Part shown: piece after piece, positions 8,494 through 16,909 of the stretch
How the letters are laid out: every line of letters begins with the position of its first letter
Position numbering within the stretch: the stretch's first letter is position 1
Made by a program: the position numbers and the translations under genes
The notes under the pieces: model-generated
What the model saw: only the letters and a program-made list of their open reading frames with translations
The model's database searches: none
What the model was told of the DNA's origin: nothing
Assembly: GCA_937903005.1 (NCBI GenBank)
Contig: CALFNR010000183.1
Location: forward strand, 58,748 to 122,747
Length of the DNA stretch: 64,000 bases
Source: Clostridium_AI sp002297865
GTDB taxonomy: Bacteria > Bacillota > Clostridia > Lachnospirales > Lachnospiraceae
Reading direction: 5' to 3'

Positions 8494-8895
8494 ATGTTAA
8501 ATGAGAACAAAATCAGATTAATGACAAAAATTGCTCTATTTGAAGAGTATGATGGAAAAGAAGCGCTAAAAATGGACCGATATTATCGGGTTGATTATAT
8601 AAGATATCAGGTTTTGAAATCAATGGTATGTGTTACGCTAGGGTATTTACTAGTGCTATTGTCAATATTAGTATATCAATCAGAATATATTTTGGACAAT
8701 ATTACAACCATAGCATATAAGTCAATAGCAGTCTATATAATATTTGGTTATCTGTTTCTGCTTTTGTTCTACTCTTTTATAACTGGAATAATCAGTTACT
8801 TTAACTATGAAAGAGCAAGGAAGAAGATGAAAAATTACAAAAAGCATTTAAAGAATCTTAGATGCTTATATAGTGAAGAAAGTGAGCTGAGGTAG
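8494..8895 (+). CDS. Small membrane protein of unknown function, upstream of the cdaA operon
   Basis: The 133-residue product has two hydrophobic helices (about 50-70 VCVTLGYLLVLLSILVY and 85-108 IAVYIIFGYLFLLLFYSFITG) and a basic, probably coiled tail (RARKKMKNYKKHLKNL). TCGGAGG precedes the ATG. It ends 10 bases before the next membrane gene and heads the run to cdaA and cdaR. No family recognised. Confidence 0.7.
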   Translation: MLNENKIRLMTKIALFEEYDGKEALKMDRYYRVDYIRYQVLKSMVCVTLGYLLVLLSILVYQSEYILDNITTIAYKSIAVYIIFGYLFLLLFYSFITGIISYFNYERARKKMKNYKKHLKNLRCLYSEESELR

Positions 8896-8905
8896 GAGGA
8901 ACAGA

Positions 8906-9877
8906 ATGACCAATTTATTAGAATTCAGAGAAAAGTTAAACCGTTTTTATGCGAGAAATGGGAGATTTATTCGGCCTGTATTAAAATTTATAGTTTCATT
9001 TGTTGTATTTACGTTAATAAATCAAAATTTAGGCTATGACCCAAGACTTAACAATGTAATTGTAGTTGCAGCATTATCTGTAGTAGGTGCTATATTGCCA
9101 GATGTTATTTTAGTCTTAATAGCTGTTCTATTTACTACATTACATGTATATTATGTTTCTCTTGCCCTATCTGTAATTGTTATCATGCTATTCTTGATTT
9201 TGTATTTTTTATGTATACGTTTTATGCCAAAATCCGGATACATTGTGTTGGCAATGCCAGTTCTATATATGATGAAAATACCATTTGTGATTCCTATTTT
9301 ACTAGGATTAATATCAGGACCAATTGCAATTATTCCTATGAGCTGCGGGATTGTAGTGTTCTACTTGTTTAAGATTATTAAAGGAGCAAATCTTGTTGCA
9401 AACGGAACTTCAGTTGAAGACATACTAGGTGTTTATAAATATGTGGTAGACCACTTGATAAGCAACAAAGAGATGATATTAACAATTGTAGCATTTGGAA
9501 TTGTTCTGCTTTTCACGTATTTCATACGAAATTTATCAATGGATTATGCATTTCATCTTGCAATACTAGCTGGAATGGTAATTAATATTCTAGCTTTTCT
9601 GATTGGTGGAATGGTCATGACAGTTACCACAAAGCTGACTTTTATATTAGTAGGGAGCATCATATCAGGACTTATCGTATATGTAATTCAGTTCTTTCGG
9701 TTGAATCTGGATTATTCCACTGTAGAGTATACACAGTTTGAGGACGATGATTATTATTACTATGTAAAGGCCGTACCAAAAGTAAAAATTACAGTACCGA
9801 AAAAGGATGTAAAAAGAATTAATGGAGTAAGTCAAGAAGAATCTGACAAGGTAGATATGGAGCCAGACGAAGAATAG
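8906..9877 (+). CDS. Polytopic membrane protein of unknown function, upstream of cdaA
   Basis: A 323-residue protein with roughly eight to nine predicted membrane helices between residues 20 and 265, and an acidic cytosolic tail with a Tyr-rich patch (FEDDDYYYYVKAVPKVKITVPKK). TAGGAGG precedes the ATG. It lies about 56 bases before cdaA, so a link to cyclic-di-AMP or envelope homeostasis is suggested by position only. Confidence 0.7.
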   Translation: MTNLLEFREKLNRFYARNGRFIRPVLKFIVSFVVFTLINQNLGYDPRLNNVIVVAALSVVGAILPDVILVLIAVLFTTLHVYYVSLALSVIVIMLFLILYFLCIRFMPKSGYIVLAMPVLYMMKIPFVIPILLGLISGPIAIIPMSCGIVVFYLFKIIKGANLVANGTSVEDILGVYKYVVDHLISNKEMILTIVAFGIVLLFTYFIRNLSMDYAFHLAILAGMVINILAFLIGGMVMTVTTKLTFILVGSIISGLIVYVIQFFRLNLDYSTVEYTQFEDDDYYYYVKAVPKVKITVPKKDVKRINGVSQEESDKVDMEPDEE

Positions 9878-9933
9878 CAAAGCGAATTGGAACAGGTTGA
9901 TTGGAATGGCAAGTGCCATGGAAAGAGGTAAGG

Positions 9934-10818
9934 ATGGAAACCATTAAGAACTTTATGAGTAAATATTTTGGAGGATTGATTCTTCCAGATATGACGGTTA
10001 TTGATATTTTAGAAATCATAATCATTGCATTTGCTTTATATCACATTATTATATGGATTAAGACTACAAGGGCATGGATGCTTGTGAAAGGAATAATAGT
10101 TCTTCTTGTATTCTGGTTTATTGCGGTTATATTGGATATGAGCGCAATTTTGTGGATTTTCAGTAAATCTATTACATTCCTTACCACTGCTGTTGTAATT
10201 GTGTTCCAGCCTGAAATTCGAAGCGCCTTGGAACAGATCGGAAGAAAAGATATTTTCCGCTCCTTAATGCCATTTGATGATAATAAGACAAATGTTGAAA
10301 AAAGTGAAACAAAGATTATTAATGATATTGTAAAAGCAACATTTGAGTTAGCAAAAACCAAAACAGGGGCGTTGATTGTTTTACAAAATGAAGTACCGCT
10401 TCAGGAGTATGAAAGAACTGGAATTATTTTAGATTCCGTAATAAGCAGTCAGCTTCTGATTAATATTTTTGAACATAACACACCATTACATGATGGAGCT
10501 GTTATTATTCGTGAAAATAGAATTACAGCCGCAACATGTTATCTGCCATTATCAGATAATATGGCACTTAGCAAAGAACTTGGAACAAGACATCGTGCTG
10601 GTGTCGGAATTAGTGAGGTGACAGACAGCCTTACCATTATTGTTTCTGAAGAAACTGGAAATGTTTCCATTGCTTTAGACGGAGAGCTAATCCGTGGAGT
10701 TGATGGAGACTATCTAAAAAGCAAGTTAAATCAAATGTCTGGAGCAGGCACGGAAACAAAGAAAAAGCGTAAGTTGTGGAAGGGGAGACAGAAGGATGAA
10801 GGAAAAGCTGGTAAATAA
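9934..10818 (+). CDS. cdaA: Diadenylate cyclase CdaA (DisA_N domain)
   Basis: Makes cyclic di-AMP from two ATP at the membrane. Residues 1-90 hold three membrane helices (DILEIIIIAFALYHIIIWI; WMLVKGIIVLLVFWFIAVIL; IFSKSITFLTTAVVIVF), followed by a DAC domain with the DGA motif at 187-189 (LHDGAVII) and RHR at 219-221 (GTRHRAGVGISEVTDSLTIIVSEETG), the catalytic signatures. The ATG at 9934 with GAGGTAAGG upstream is chosen over an in-frame TTG at 9901. Its 3' end overlaps cdaR, the usual pairing in Bacillota. Cyclic di-AMP controls potassium, osmolyte and wall balance. Confidence 0.95.
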   Translation: METIKNFMSKYFGGLILPDMTVIDILEIIIIAFALYHIIIWIKTTRAWMLVKGIIVLLVFWFIAVILDMSAILWIFSKSITFLTTAVVIVFQPEIRSALEQIGRKDIFRSLMPFDDNKTNVEKSETKIINDIVKATFELAKTKTGALIVLQNEVPLQEYERTGIILDSVISSQLLINIFEHNTPLHDGAVIIRENRITAATCYLPLSDNMALSKELGTRHRAGVGISEVTDSLTIIVSEETGNVSIALDGELIRGVDGDYLKSKLNQMSGAGTETKKKRKLWKGRQKDEGKAGK

Positions 10819-12184
10819 TCTTTGGATTAAAATTTTATCACTCTGTCTAGCTGCATTTTTATGGGTAGTTATTGTGAATGTAGATGATCCTGTTAAGACC
10901 AGGACATTTACCAATGTGCCGGTGCAGGTTTTGAATGCAAGTACATTAACCTCTAAGGAGAAGGCTTTTGAAGTGATTTCTGGTGATACAGTAGATTTTA
11001 CGGTGTCAGGAAAGCGAAGTCAGTTAGAAAAGCTTAAGAAGACAGACTTTTTGGCGACTGCTGATTTAGCCCAGTTGACACCACCGTTTGATACAGTGAA
11101 AATAAATGTAGAATGTACCAAAACCCAGGACATCCAGATTATAATGGGAAAAATCAGTACCATGACGATTTCATTAGAAGATATCGTAAAAGAGAGTTTT
11201 TCTATAAAAGTGGATACAGTTGGCAATTGTGCACCTGGTTATGCCATTGGTAAGGCTGAGGTTTCACCTGTTATTCTTGAAGTGTCTGGCGCAGAATCTT
11301 TGATTCGAAAGATAGCAGATATTAAGGTAACAGTTGATATTAATGGAGCAAGTTCTGATGTTACGAAAACAGTTGTACCAAAAGCATACAATCAAAATGG
11401 TGTAGAAATATCGTCGGAAAAATTAACGTTCTCAAATAGTCAAGTAACAGCAAGGGTTACTATTCAGAATACAAAGAGTATTCCAGTAGTAGTTGAAACA
11501 ACTGGAGCAGTAGCAGAGGGATATCACTTTTTTGAGGCTGCTTATGAGCCACAGGAAATTGAAGTAAAAGGTGACAGCGATAAACTGGATGGTATTTCAA
11601 GTTTACCAATACCAATTGATATCACTGGCCTTACAGCCGATAAGGAGTATACAATTTCAGTTCATGATCTTTTACTTCCTTATGGAGTATCGGTTGTAGA
11701 TCCTGAGCTTGAGAATCTTGTTGTTAAGGTAACAATAAAAAAAATGGTCGAAAAAACTTTTGAAATAAGACAGTCAGATATAAGGGTTCTAAATTTACGT
11801 GATGGATTAAGCACAGAGTTTTTAGGAACGAATACAGTATATAGTGTAACGTTGACCGGAATTGAGAGTGAGCTTGAAGGGGTAAGTGCAGAAGACTTAA
11901 ATCCAACCATTGATTTAACAGATGTCGGAGTAGGCAGACACAAATTATATTTAAGACTTACTTATCCTGAGGGAGTTTCACAAAAAGGGGATATTAAGAT
12001 ATCTGTGAAAGTAGTTGAATCTATGATTGATGAACCTCTTGTCTCAGAGAAACCTGAAAATGATAACAAGGAGGAAATTCCTGAGATAAAACCAAGTGTT
12101 GTACCTGATACAGTACCTTCTCAAACACCAGTGGAAACGCCGGATGTTCCGAAGGATGAGGAGGAAGAAACAGAAGAAGAGTAA
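10796..12184 (+). CDS. cdaR: CdaR/YbbR family regulator of diadenylate cyclase
   Basis: A 462-residue protein with an N-terminal membrane anchor (about 8-28, WIKILSLCLAAFLWVVIVNV) and an extracytoplasmic part of about four YbbR repeats. The tail from about residue 410 is Pro/Glu/Thr-rich and ends in a run of Glu, probably a disordered linker. YbbR proteins bind and modulate CdaA. The start overlaps cdaA by 23 bases, supporting translational coupling. Confidence 0.92.
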   Translation: MKEKLVNNLWIKILSLCLAAFLWVVIVNVDDPVKTRTFTNVPVQVLNASTLTSKEKAFEVISGDTVDFTVSGKRSQLEKLKKTDFLATADLAQLTPPFDTVKINVECTKTQDIQIIMGKISTMTISLEDIVKESFSIKVDTVGNCAPGYAIGKAEVSPVILEVSGAESLIRKIADIKVTVDINGASSDVTKTVVPKAYNQNGVEISSEKLTFSNSQVTARVTIQNTKSIPVVVETTGAVAEGYHFFEAAYEPQEIEVKGDSDKLDGISSLPIPIDITGLTADKEYTISVHDLLLPYGVSVVDPELENLVVKVTIKKMVEKTFEIRQSDIRVLNLRDGLSTEFLGTNTVYSVTLTGIESELEGVSAEDLNPTIDLTDVGVGRHKLYLRLTYPEGVSQKGDIKISVKVVESMIDEPLVSEKPENDNKEEIPEIKPSVVPDTVPSQTPVETPDVPKDEEEETEEE

Positions 12185-12242
12185 TCAGTGGGATTAATTA
12201 ATAAGGGGGAAGTTTTAAGCTAGCTTTATAGGGGGGATTATT

Positions 12243-12533
12243 ATGGTATGTGCAAAGGTTGCGTTGCGTAATCCGTTGGGATTGCACTTACGACCAGCAG
12301 GACGTTTCTGCACGGAAGCGTTGAAATTTAGTGCGGCTATCACAATTCGATATGAGAAGAGTGAAGTGAATGCAAAAAGTGTTTTAGGGGTCCTATCGGT
12401 CGGATTAAGATATAAAAGTGAATTTGAATTAATCTGTGAAGGGGCAGATGAAGTAGAAGCATTACAGGCACTAAAAACACTGGTAGAACAGGGTTTGGGT
12501 GAACAGATAGAGGAAAAAGTACTGGAAAGTTAA
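12243..12533 (+). CDS. ptsH: HPr phosphocarrier protein of the PTS
   Basis: The 96-residue protein has the phospho-acceptor His15 in LGLHLRPAG and the regulatory Ser46 in NAKSVLGVLSVG, both at the canonical positions. HPr passes phosphate from enzyme I to sugar permeases, and Ser46 phosphorylation by HPrK links it to CcpA catabolite repression. It is slightly longer than the usual 85-88 residues and has GLHLRPA rather than GIHARPA. GGGGGG lies before the ATG. It follows the cdaA-cdaR genes by about 60 bases. It may be a paralogue such as Crh-like HPr, but His15 argues for PTS function. Confidence 0.85.
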   Translation: MVCAKVALRNPLGLHLRPAGRFCTEALKFSAAITIRYEKSEVNAKSVLGVLSVGLRYKSEFELICEGADEVEALQALKTLVEQGLGEQIEEKVLES

Positions 12534-12536
12534 GGG

Positions 12537-12565
12537 TTGCGTAATGATTTTTCTGGTGATATAAT
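12537..12565 (+). promoter_or_regulatory. Promoter of leuA
   Basis: TTGCGT (12537-12542), 17-base spacer, TATAAT (12560-12565) with an extended -10 TG. It leaves a leader of about 165 bases before leuA without T-box sequence; the tiny frame MGLELTV in it is not leucine-rich enough to call an attenuator. Confidence 0.7.
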
Positions 12566-12737
12566 GAAATACGCAACAAAAAGGAAAAGGATAGTGATAC
12601 GAATGGGGCTAGAATTGACAGTATAACGCTCTTTATAATCAAGATGTACAGCGTGATTTATCGACTCCGGAATAAAGCAGAATGCATGAATTATTTCAGC
12701 AGGAAAAGTACAATGATTAAAAAGGAGCGAATTTAAT

Positions 12738-14405
12738 ATGTTAAATTATAAAAGATATAAACGTGTACCAGTAGTTGATTTACCAGACCGTCAGTGGCCT
12801 AATAATGAAATTCAGAAAGCACCAGTATGGTGTAGTGTTGATTTAAGAGATGGTAATCAGGCTTTGATTGAACCTATGGTAGTAGAAGAAAAAATTGAAT
12901 TTTTTAACTACTTAGTAAAGATTGGGTTTAAGGAGATTGAGATTGGTTTCCCATCCGCATCTCAGATAGAATATGATTTTCTTAGACAATTAGTTGAACG
13001 TGACTTAATACCAGATGATGTAACAGTTCAGGTTTTAGTACAGTGTCGTGAACATTTAATTAAGAGAACATTTGAGTCTATTGAAGGTATTAAGAATGTA
13101 ATTGTTCATATTTATAATTCCACCTCTACATTACAAAGAGATGTTGTATTCGGCATGAGCAGGGAAGAGATTAAGCAAATCGCAGTAGATGGAACTAATT
13201 GGGTTAAGGAATACGCAAAAGACTTCGATGGCAATTTAGTATTAGAGTATTCACCAGAAAGTTTTACTGGAACAGAACTTGACTTTGCATTAGATGTTTG
13301 CGATACCGTAGTACGTACATGGGGGGGCTCTAAGGAAAAACCAGTAATCATTAATTTACCAGCGACAGTGGAGATGAATACACCTAACGTATACGCAGAT
13401 CAGATTGAATGGATGTCTAGACATTTTGAGAATCGTGAAGCAGTCATATTAAGTGTTCATCCGCATAATGACCGTGGTACGGCTGTTGCAGCAGCAGAAC
13501 TTGCTTTATTGGCAGGAGCGGACCGTATTGAAGGAACACTGTTTGGTAATGGTGAAAGAACAGGTAATGTAGATATATTGAACATAGCTTACAACATGTT
13601 TTCACAAGGTATTAATCCAGAATTAGATTTGGAAAACGTAAATGAAGCTATTGATGTTTACGAACGTTGTAATAAGATACCAGTACATATCCGTCATCCA
13701 TATGCAGGAAAATTAGTATTTACTGCATTTTCAGGTTCACATCAGGATGCAATTAATAAAGGTGTAAAAGCTATGGCGGATAGAGGACAGGAACATTGGG
13801 AAGTTCCATATTTACCAATTGATCCGTCTGATGTAGGAAGAAAATATGAGCCTATCGTAAGAATTAACAGCCAGTCAGGTAAAGGCGGAGTTGCCTTTGT
13901 TATGGATACGTATTTTGGCTTCAAACTTCCGAAAGGAATGCATAAAGAATTTGCAGATGTCATCCAAGTGATTGCAGAGCTTCATGGAGAAGTAGCACCT
14001 GAAACCATTATGGAAGAGTTTAAAAAGCAGTATATTGATAAGAAAGAACCTCTTCATTTCAGAAGATGCAAAGTGGAAGATGTATCAGATACAGACGATA
14101 AGTTTGATACAAAACTTACATTAGTATATACAGACCATGGTGAAGAAAAAACAGTTGAATCAACTGGTAATGGTCCAATTGATGCAACAAAAGCATGTTT
14201 AGAATCTTCATTAGGGGTTAATATTAAGATATTAGATTATTCAGAGCATGCCCTGAACTCAGGTTCTAATGCTCAGGCAGCAGCTTATATTCATATGATG
14301 GATATGGATACTAAGAAAGTAACATATGGAGTTGGTATCAGTTCAAATATTACAAGAGCTTCAATAAGGGCAATCTTTAGCGCACTGAATAGAATTCGTG
14401 GATAA
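12738..14405 (+). CDS. leuA: 2-isopropylmalate synthase
   Basis: Condenses acetyl-CoA with 2-oxoisovalerate, the first committed step of leucine synthesis. The 555-residue form belongs to the longer LeuA type 2 group (starts LNYKRYKRVPVVDLPDRQWPNN). Catalytic features: WCSVDLRDGNQAL (metal-binding DLRDGNQ) near 31-41, SVHPHNDRGTAVAAAELALLAGADRIEGTLFGNGERTGNVDI with the HxH metal ligands, and a C-terminal LeuA regulatory domain (about 420-555) for leucine feedback. AAAGGAG precedes the ATG. It stands alone between its own promoter and terminator. Confidence 0.95.
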   Translation: MLNYKRYKRVPVVDLPDRQWPNNEIQKAPVWCSVDLRDGNQALIEPMVVEEKIEFFNYLVKIGFKEIEIGFPSASQIEYDFLRQLVERDLIPDDVTVQVLVQCREHLIKRTFESIEGIKNVIVHIYNSTSTLQRDVVFGMSREEIKQIAVDGTNWVKEYAKDFDGNLVLEYSPESFTGTELDFALDVCDTVVRTWGGSKEKPVIINLPATVEMNTPNVYADQIEWMSRHFENREAVILSVHPHNDRGTAVAAAELALLAGADRIEGTLFGNGERTGNVDILNIAYNMFSQGINPELDLENVNEAIDVYERCNKIPVHIRHPYAGKLVFTAFSGSHQDAINKGVKAMADRGQEHWEVPYLPIDPSDVGRKYEPIVRINSQSGKGGVAFVMDTYFGFKLPKGMHKEFADVIQVIAELHGEVAPETIMEEFKKQYIDKKEPLHFRRCKVEDVSDTDDKFDTKLTLVYTDHGEEKTVESTGNGPIDATKACLESSLGVNIKILDYSEHALNSGSNAQAAAYIHMMDMDTKKVTYGVGISSNITRASIRAIFSALNRIRG

Positions 14406-14415
14406 TTCATGTAAG

Positions 14416-14447
14416 AAAAAGTGGGGTTAAGTGAAATCCCACTTTTT
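14416..14447 (+). terminator. Rho-independent terminator of leuA
   Basis: AAAAAGTGGG / CCCACTTTTT 10-bp stem with T-run, 11 bases after the stop codon. Followed at once by AACTTATAGGAA, a short copy of the intergenic repeat seen also at 35059 and 60837. Confidence 0.85.
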
Positions 14448-14503
14448 TAACTTATAGGAAACGAAATACGATAAAAGATAGAGAATAGAAGGGAACGTTA
14501 AAA

Positions 14504-14899
14504 ATGAAAAAAGTAATTACTTATGGAACTTATGATTTATTACATGTTGGTCATATCAACTTACTAAGAAGAGCAAAAGAATTAGGAGATTATCTGATAG
14601 TAGTATTATCTTCTGATGAATTTAACGCATTAAAACATAAGACAGCTTATCATTGTTATGAAGATCGTAAAACAATCTTGGAAGCAATTAAATATGTAGA
14701 CGAAGTAATTCCTGAATACACATGGGAACAGAAAATTAAAGATGTTCAAGATAATAATGTAGATGTGTTTGTAATGGGAGACGACTGGAAAGGTCAGTTT
14801 GACTTCTTAAAAGATTATTGTGAAGTTATATACTTACCAAGAACAGAAGGGATCTCTACAACTAAGATTAAAAATGATTTACAAATAGGTAAAAAATAG
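14504..14899 (+). CDS. tagD: Glycerol-3-phosphate cytidylyltransferase
   Basis: Makes CDP-glycerol from CTP and glycerol-3-phosphate, the donor for glycerol-phosphate polymers. The 131-residue product has the nucleotidyltransferase motif YGTYDLLHVGHINLL (HxGH) at about 7-21 and RTEGISTTKI near the end (the family's RTxGISTT). Length matches TagD/GCT. It starts a four-gene run with the HAD phosphatase and two glycerophosphotransferases, all with tiny gaps or overlaps. Confidence 0.95.
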   Translation: MKKVITYGTYDLLHVGHINLLRRAKELGDYLIVVLSSDEFNALKHKTAYHCYEDRKTILEAIKYVDEVIPEYTWEQKIKDVQDNNVDVFVMGDDWKGQFDFLKDYCEVIYLPRTEGISTTKIKNDLQIGKK

Positions 14900-14900
14900 A

Positions 14901-15722
14901 ATGATCAAGTTAAGCAATGAAATGAAGAATAAAAAACTGTTCTTACTAGATATAGATGGAACAATAGGTTTTGATGCCAGTCTGTTTGATGGTGCCATGG
15001 AGTTTTTTGAAGAAGTAACAAAGCAAAATGGTAAATATGTTTTTATTACCAACAATTCCACAAAAGGTATTTCAGACTATGTTGAAAAATTTTTAAAAAT
15101 GGGTGTCCATGTGGATAAAACTAATTTTGTGACATCTTCTTACGCTACTGCGTTATATTTAAAGCAGCAATATGGTGATAAGCTGCTTTTTGTAGTAGGA
15201 ACAGAATCTTTTGTTATGGAACTAAAAAGTTTCGGATTGTCTGTAACTGAAAAAATTGAGGATAATATCGCTGCTGTTGTAGTGGGTTTTGATAATGAGC
15301 TTAATTATGAAAAAGTCAGAAATGCCTGTGAACTATTAGAAACTAGAACATTAGATTATGTTGCGACCAATCCAGACCTGGTTTGTCCAGTAGGCTTTGG
15401 ATATGTACCAGACTGTGGAGCAATTTGTGATTTCCTTGAGAAAGCAGTGAAACGAAAACCGTTGTATGTTGGAAAACCGAATCCAATCATAGTGGATATG
15501 TGTTTAGAACAGACAGGATTCAGTAAAGAAGAAACGGTTGTCATAGGAGATCGGCTTTATACGGATATTGCTTGCGGTATCAATGCCAACGTGGATACTC
15601 TTCTTGTGTTTACTGGAGAAGCAAAGGAAGAGGATTTGAAGACTACAGAGTTTAAACCGTCATTCTATTGTGATTCCATCGCAGATATTTATGACTCATT
15701 ACATTGTGAAGGTGTAGAATGA
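14901..15722 (+). CDS. HAD-superfamily IIA phosphatase (NagD-like)
   Basis: A 273-residue HAD hydrolase: motif I LLDIDGTIG (about 15-23), VFITNNSTKG motif II, GKPNPIIVDMC motif III and VIGDRLYTDIACGINANVDTLLVFTGEA motif IV, with the class II cap between. Members dephosphorylate small phospho-compounds such as nucleotides, glycerol phosphate or phosphoglycolate. It begins one base after tagD ends and overlaps the next gene by four bases, so a role in glycerol-phosphate or wall-polymer metabolism is likely. The substrate is not known. The start lacks a strong Shine-Dalgarno, so coupling to tagD is probable. Confidence 0.85.
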   Translation: MIKLSNEMKNKKLFLLDIDGTIGFDASLFDGAMEFFEEVTKQNGKYVFITNNSTKGISDYVEKFLKMGVHVDKTNFVTSSYATALYLKQQYGDKLLFVVGTESFVMELKSFGLSVTEKIEDNIAAVVVGFDNELNYEKVRNACELLETRTLDYVATNPDLVCPVGFGYVPDCGAICDFLEKAVKRKPLYVGKPNPIIVDMCLEQTGFSKEETVVIGDRLYTDIACGINANVDTLLVFTGEAKEEDLKTTEFKPSFYCDSIADIYDSLHCEGVE

Positions 15723-16894
15723 AAAATTTAATTAAGAAAACAGGAAAGCAAGTTTTACTTTGTGTTTACTGGGTAATGCGAATGCTGTTACCAGTAAGGA
15801 GAAAGGTTATTTTCTTTGAAAGTAATGTTGGAAGAAATTATACAGGGAATCCGAAAGCAATTTATGAACATATGGCAGCAGAGGGACTTGATAAGAAATA
15901 TCTCTGTGTATATAGTCTTGAAAATACAGAGACTAAGGTACCTGGAAATGCAAAAAAGGTAAAGCGCTTGCGTTTGGCTTATTTCTATTATATAGCCATT
16001 GCAGGAATTTGGATTAGTGATTCAAGGTTCCCAGAATTCATTAGGAAGAGAAAAGAAACGAAGTATATTCAAACCTGGCATGGTACTCCCCTTAAGAAAT
16101 TAGCGTTGGATATGGAAAGTATTCATATGGATGGAGAATCTAGTTTAGAAGAGTATAAAGAGAAGTTTAGAAAGAATAGTCAAACGTGGGATTACCTTAT
16201 TTCACAGAACCGTTTTAGTTCAGAAGTATTTACAAGATGTTTTGATTTCCATAAAGAAATGCTGGAATATGGGTATCCTCGTAACGATGTTCTTTTTCTC
16301 AAAAATACAGAAGATCAGATTATTAAGCTAAAAAAGGAATATGGTATTCCTACAGATAAAAAAGTAATCTTGTATGCGCCAACATGGAGAGACAATGAGT
16401 TTTACGGTAATAATCGTTATAAATTCAATCAGGCTTTAGATTATGACAAATTAAAAGAGGCACTATCCAAAGACTATGTTTTCCTTGTGAAATGCCACTA
16501 TTTAGTACAAGATGCAATTGATTGGACTCCATATGAAGGGTTTGTATATTCTTTTGATTACAAAATTGATATTGCAGATCTTTATTTAATTTCCGATTAT
16601 ATGATAACGGATTATTCATCGGTTATGTTCGATTTTAGTATATTAAAACGACCTATGTTTTTCTTTGCGTACGATTTAAAAGAATATAAGGATGAGCTTA
16701 GAGGGTTCTATTTTGATTACTTTTCAGAGATTCCAGGTCCTATATCACAAACAACCGATGAGTTGATTTCTCAGATTTTAAACTATAAGGTGGATGAGTG
16801 GAATGAGAAGTATGAAGCATTTGCAGACAAGTTTAATACCTTTGATCAAGGAAATGCAGCAAAACAAGTAATAGAACTTATACAGTCCTTATAA
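15719..16894 (+). CDS. CDP-glycerol glycerophosphotransferase family protein (TagB/TagF-like)
   Basis: Transfers glycerol phosphate from CDP-glycerol to a lipid-linked acceptor or growing chain. The 391-residue product has the family signatures YIQTWHGTPLKKLALDM, VILYAPTWRDNEF, LVKCHY and DYMITDYSSVMFDFSILKRPMFFFAYDLKEYKDELRGFYFDY. The basic, hydrophobic N-terminus (TGKQVLLCVYWVMRMLLPVRRKV) suggests membrane association. Length fits a TagB-like primase rather than the longer two-domain TagF. Overlaps the HAD gene by four bases. Confidence 0.9.
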   Translation: MKNLIKKTGKQVLLCVYWVMRMLLPVRRKVIFFESNVGRNYTGNPKAIYEHMAAEGLDKKYLCVYSLENTETKVPGNAKKVKRLRLAYFYYIAIAGIWISDSRFPEFIRKRKETKYIQTWHGTPLKKLALDMESIHMDGESSLEEYKEKFRKNSQTWDYLISQNRFSSEVFTRCFDFHKEMLEYGYPRNDVLFLKNTEDQIIKLKKEYGIPTDKKVILYAPTWRDNEFYGNNRYKFNQALDYDKLKEALSKDYVFLVKCHYLVQDAIDWTPYEGFVYSFDYKIDIADLYLISDYMITDYSSVMFDFSILKRPMFFFAYDLKEYKDELRGFYFDYFSEIPGPISQTTDELISQILNYKVDEWNEKYEAFADKFNTFDQGNAAKQVIELIQSL

Positions 16895-16909
16895 AGGAGT
16901 AGTAACAGA

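Noticed and set aside
12566..12737. T-box or leucine attenuator before leuA
   Set aside because: No TGGTACC or specifier structure, and the short frame MGLELTV lacks a leucine run.
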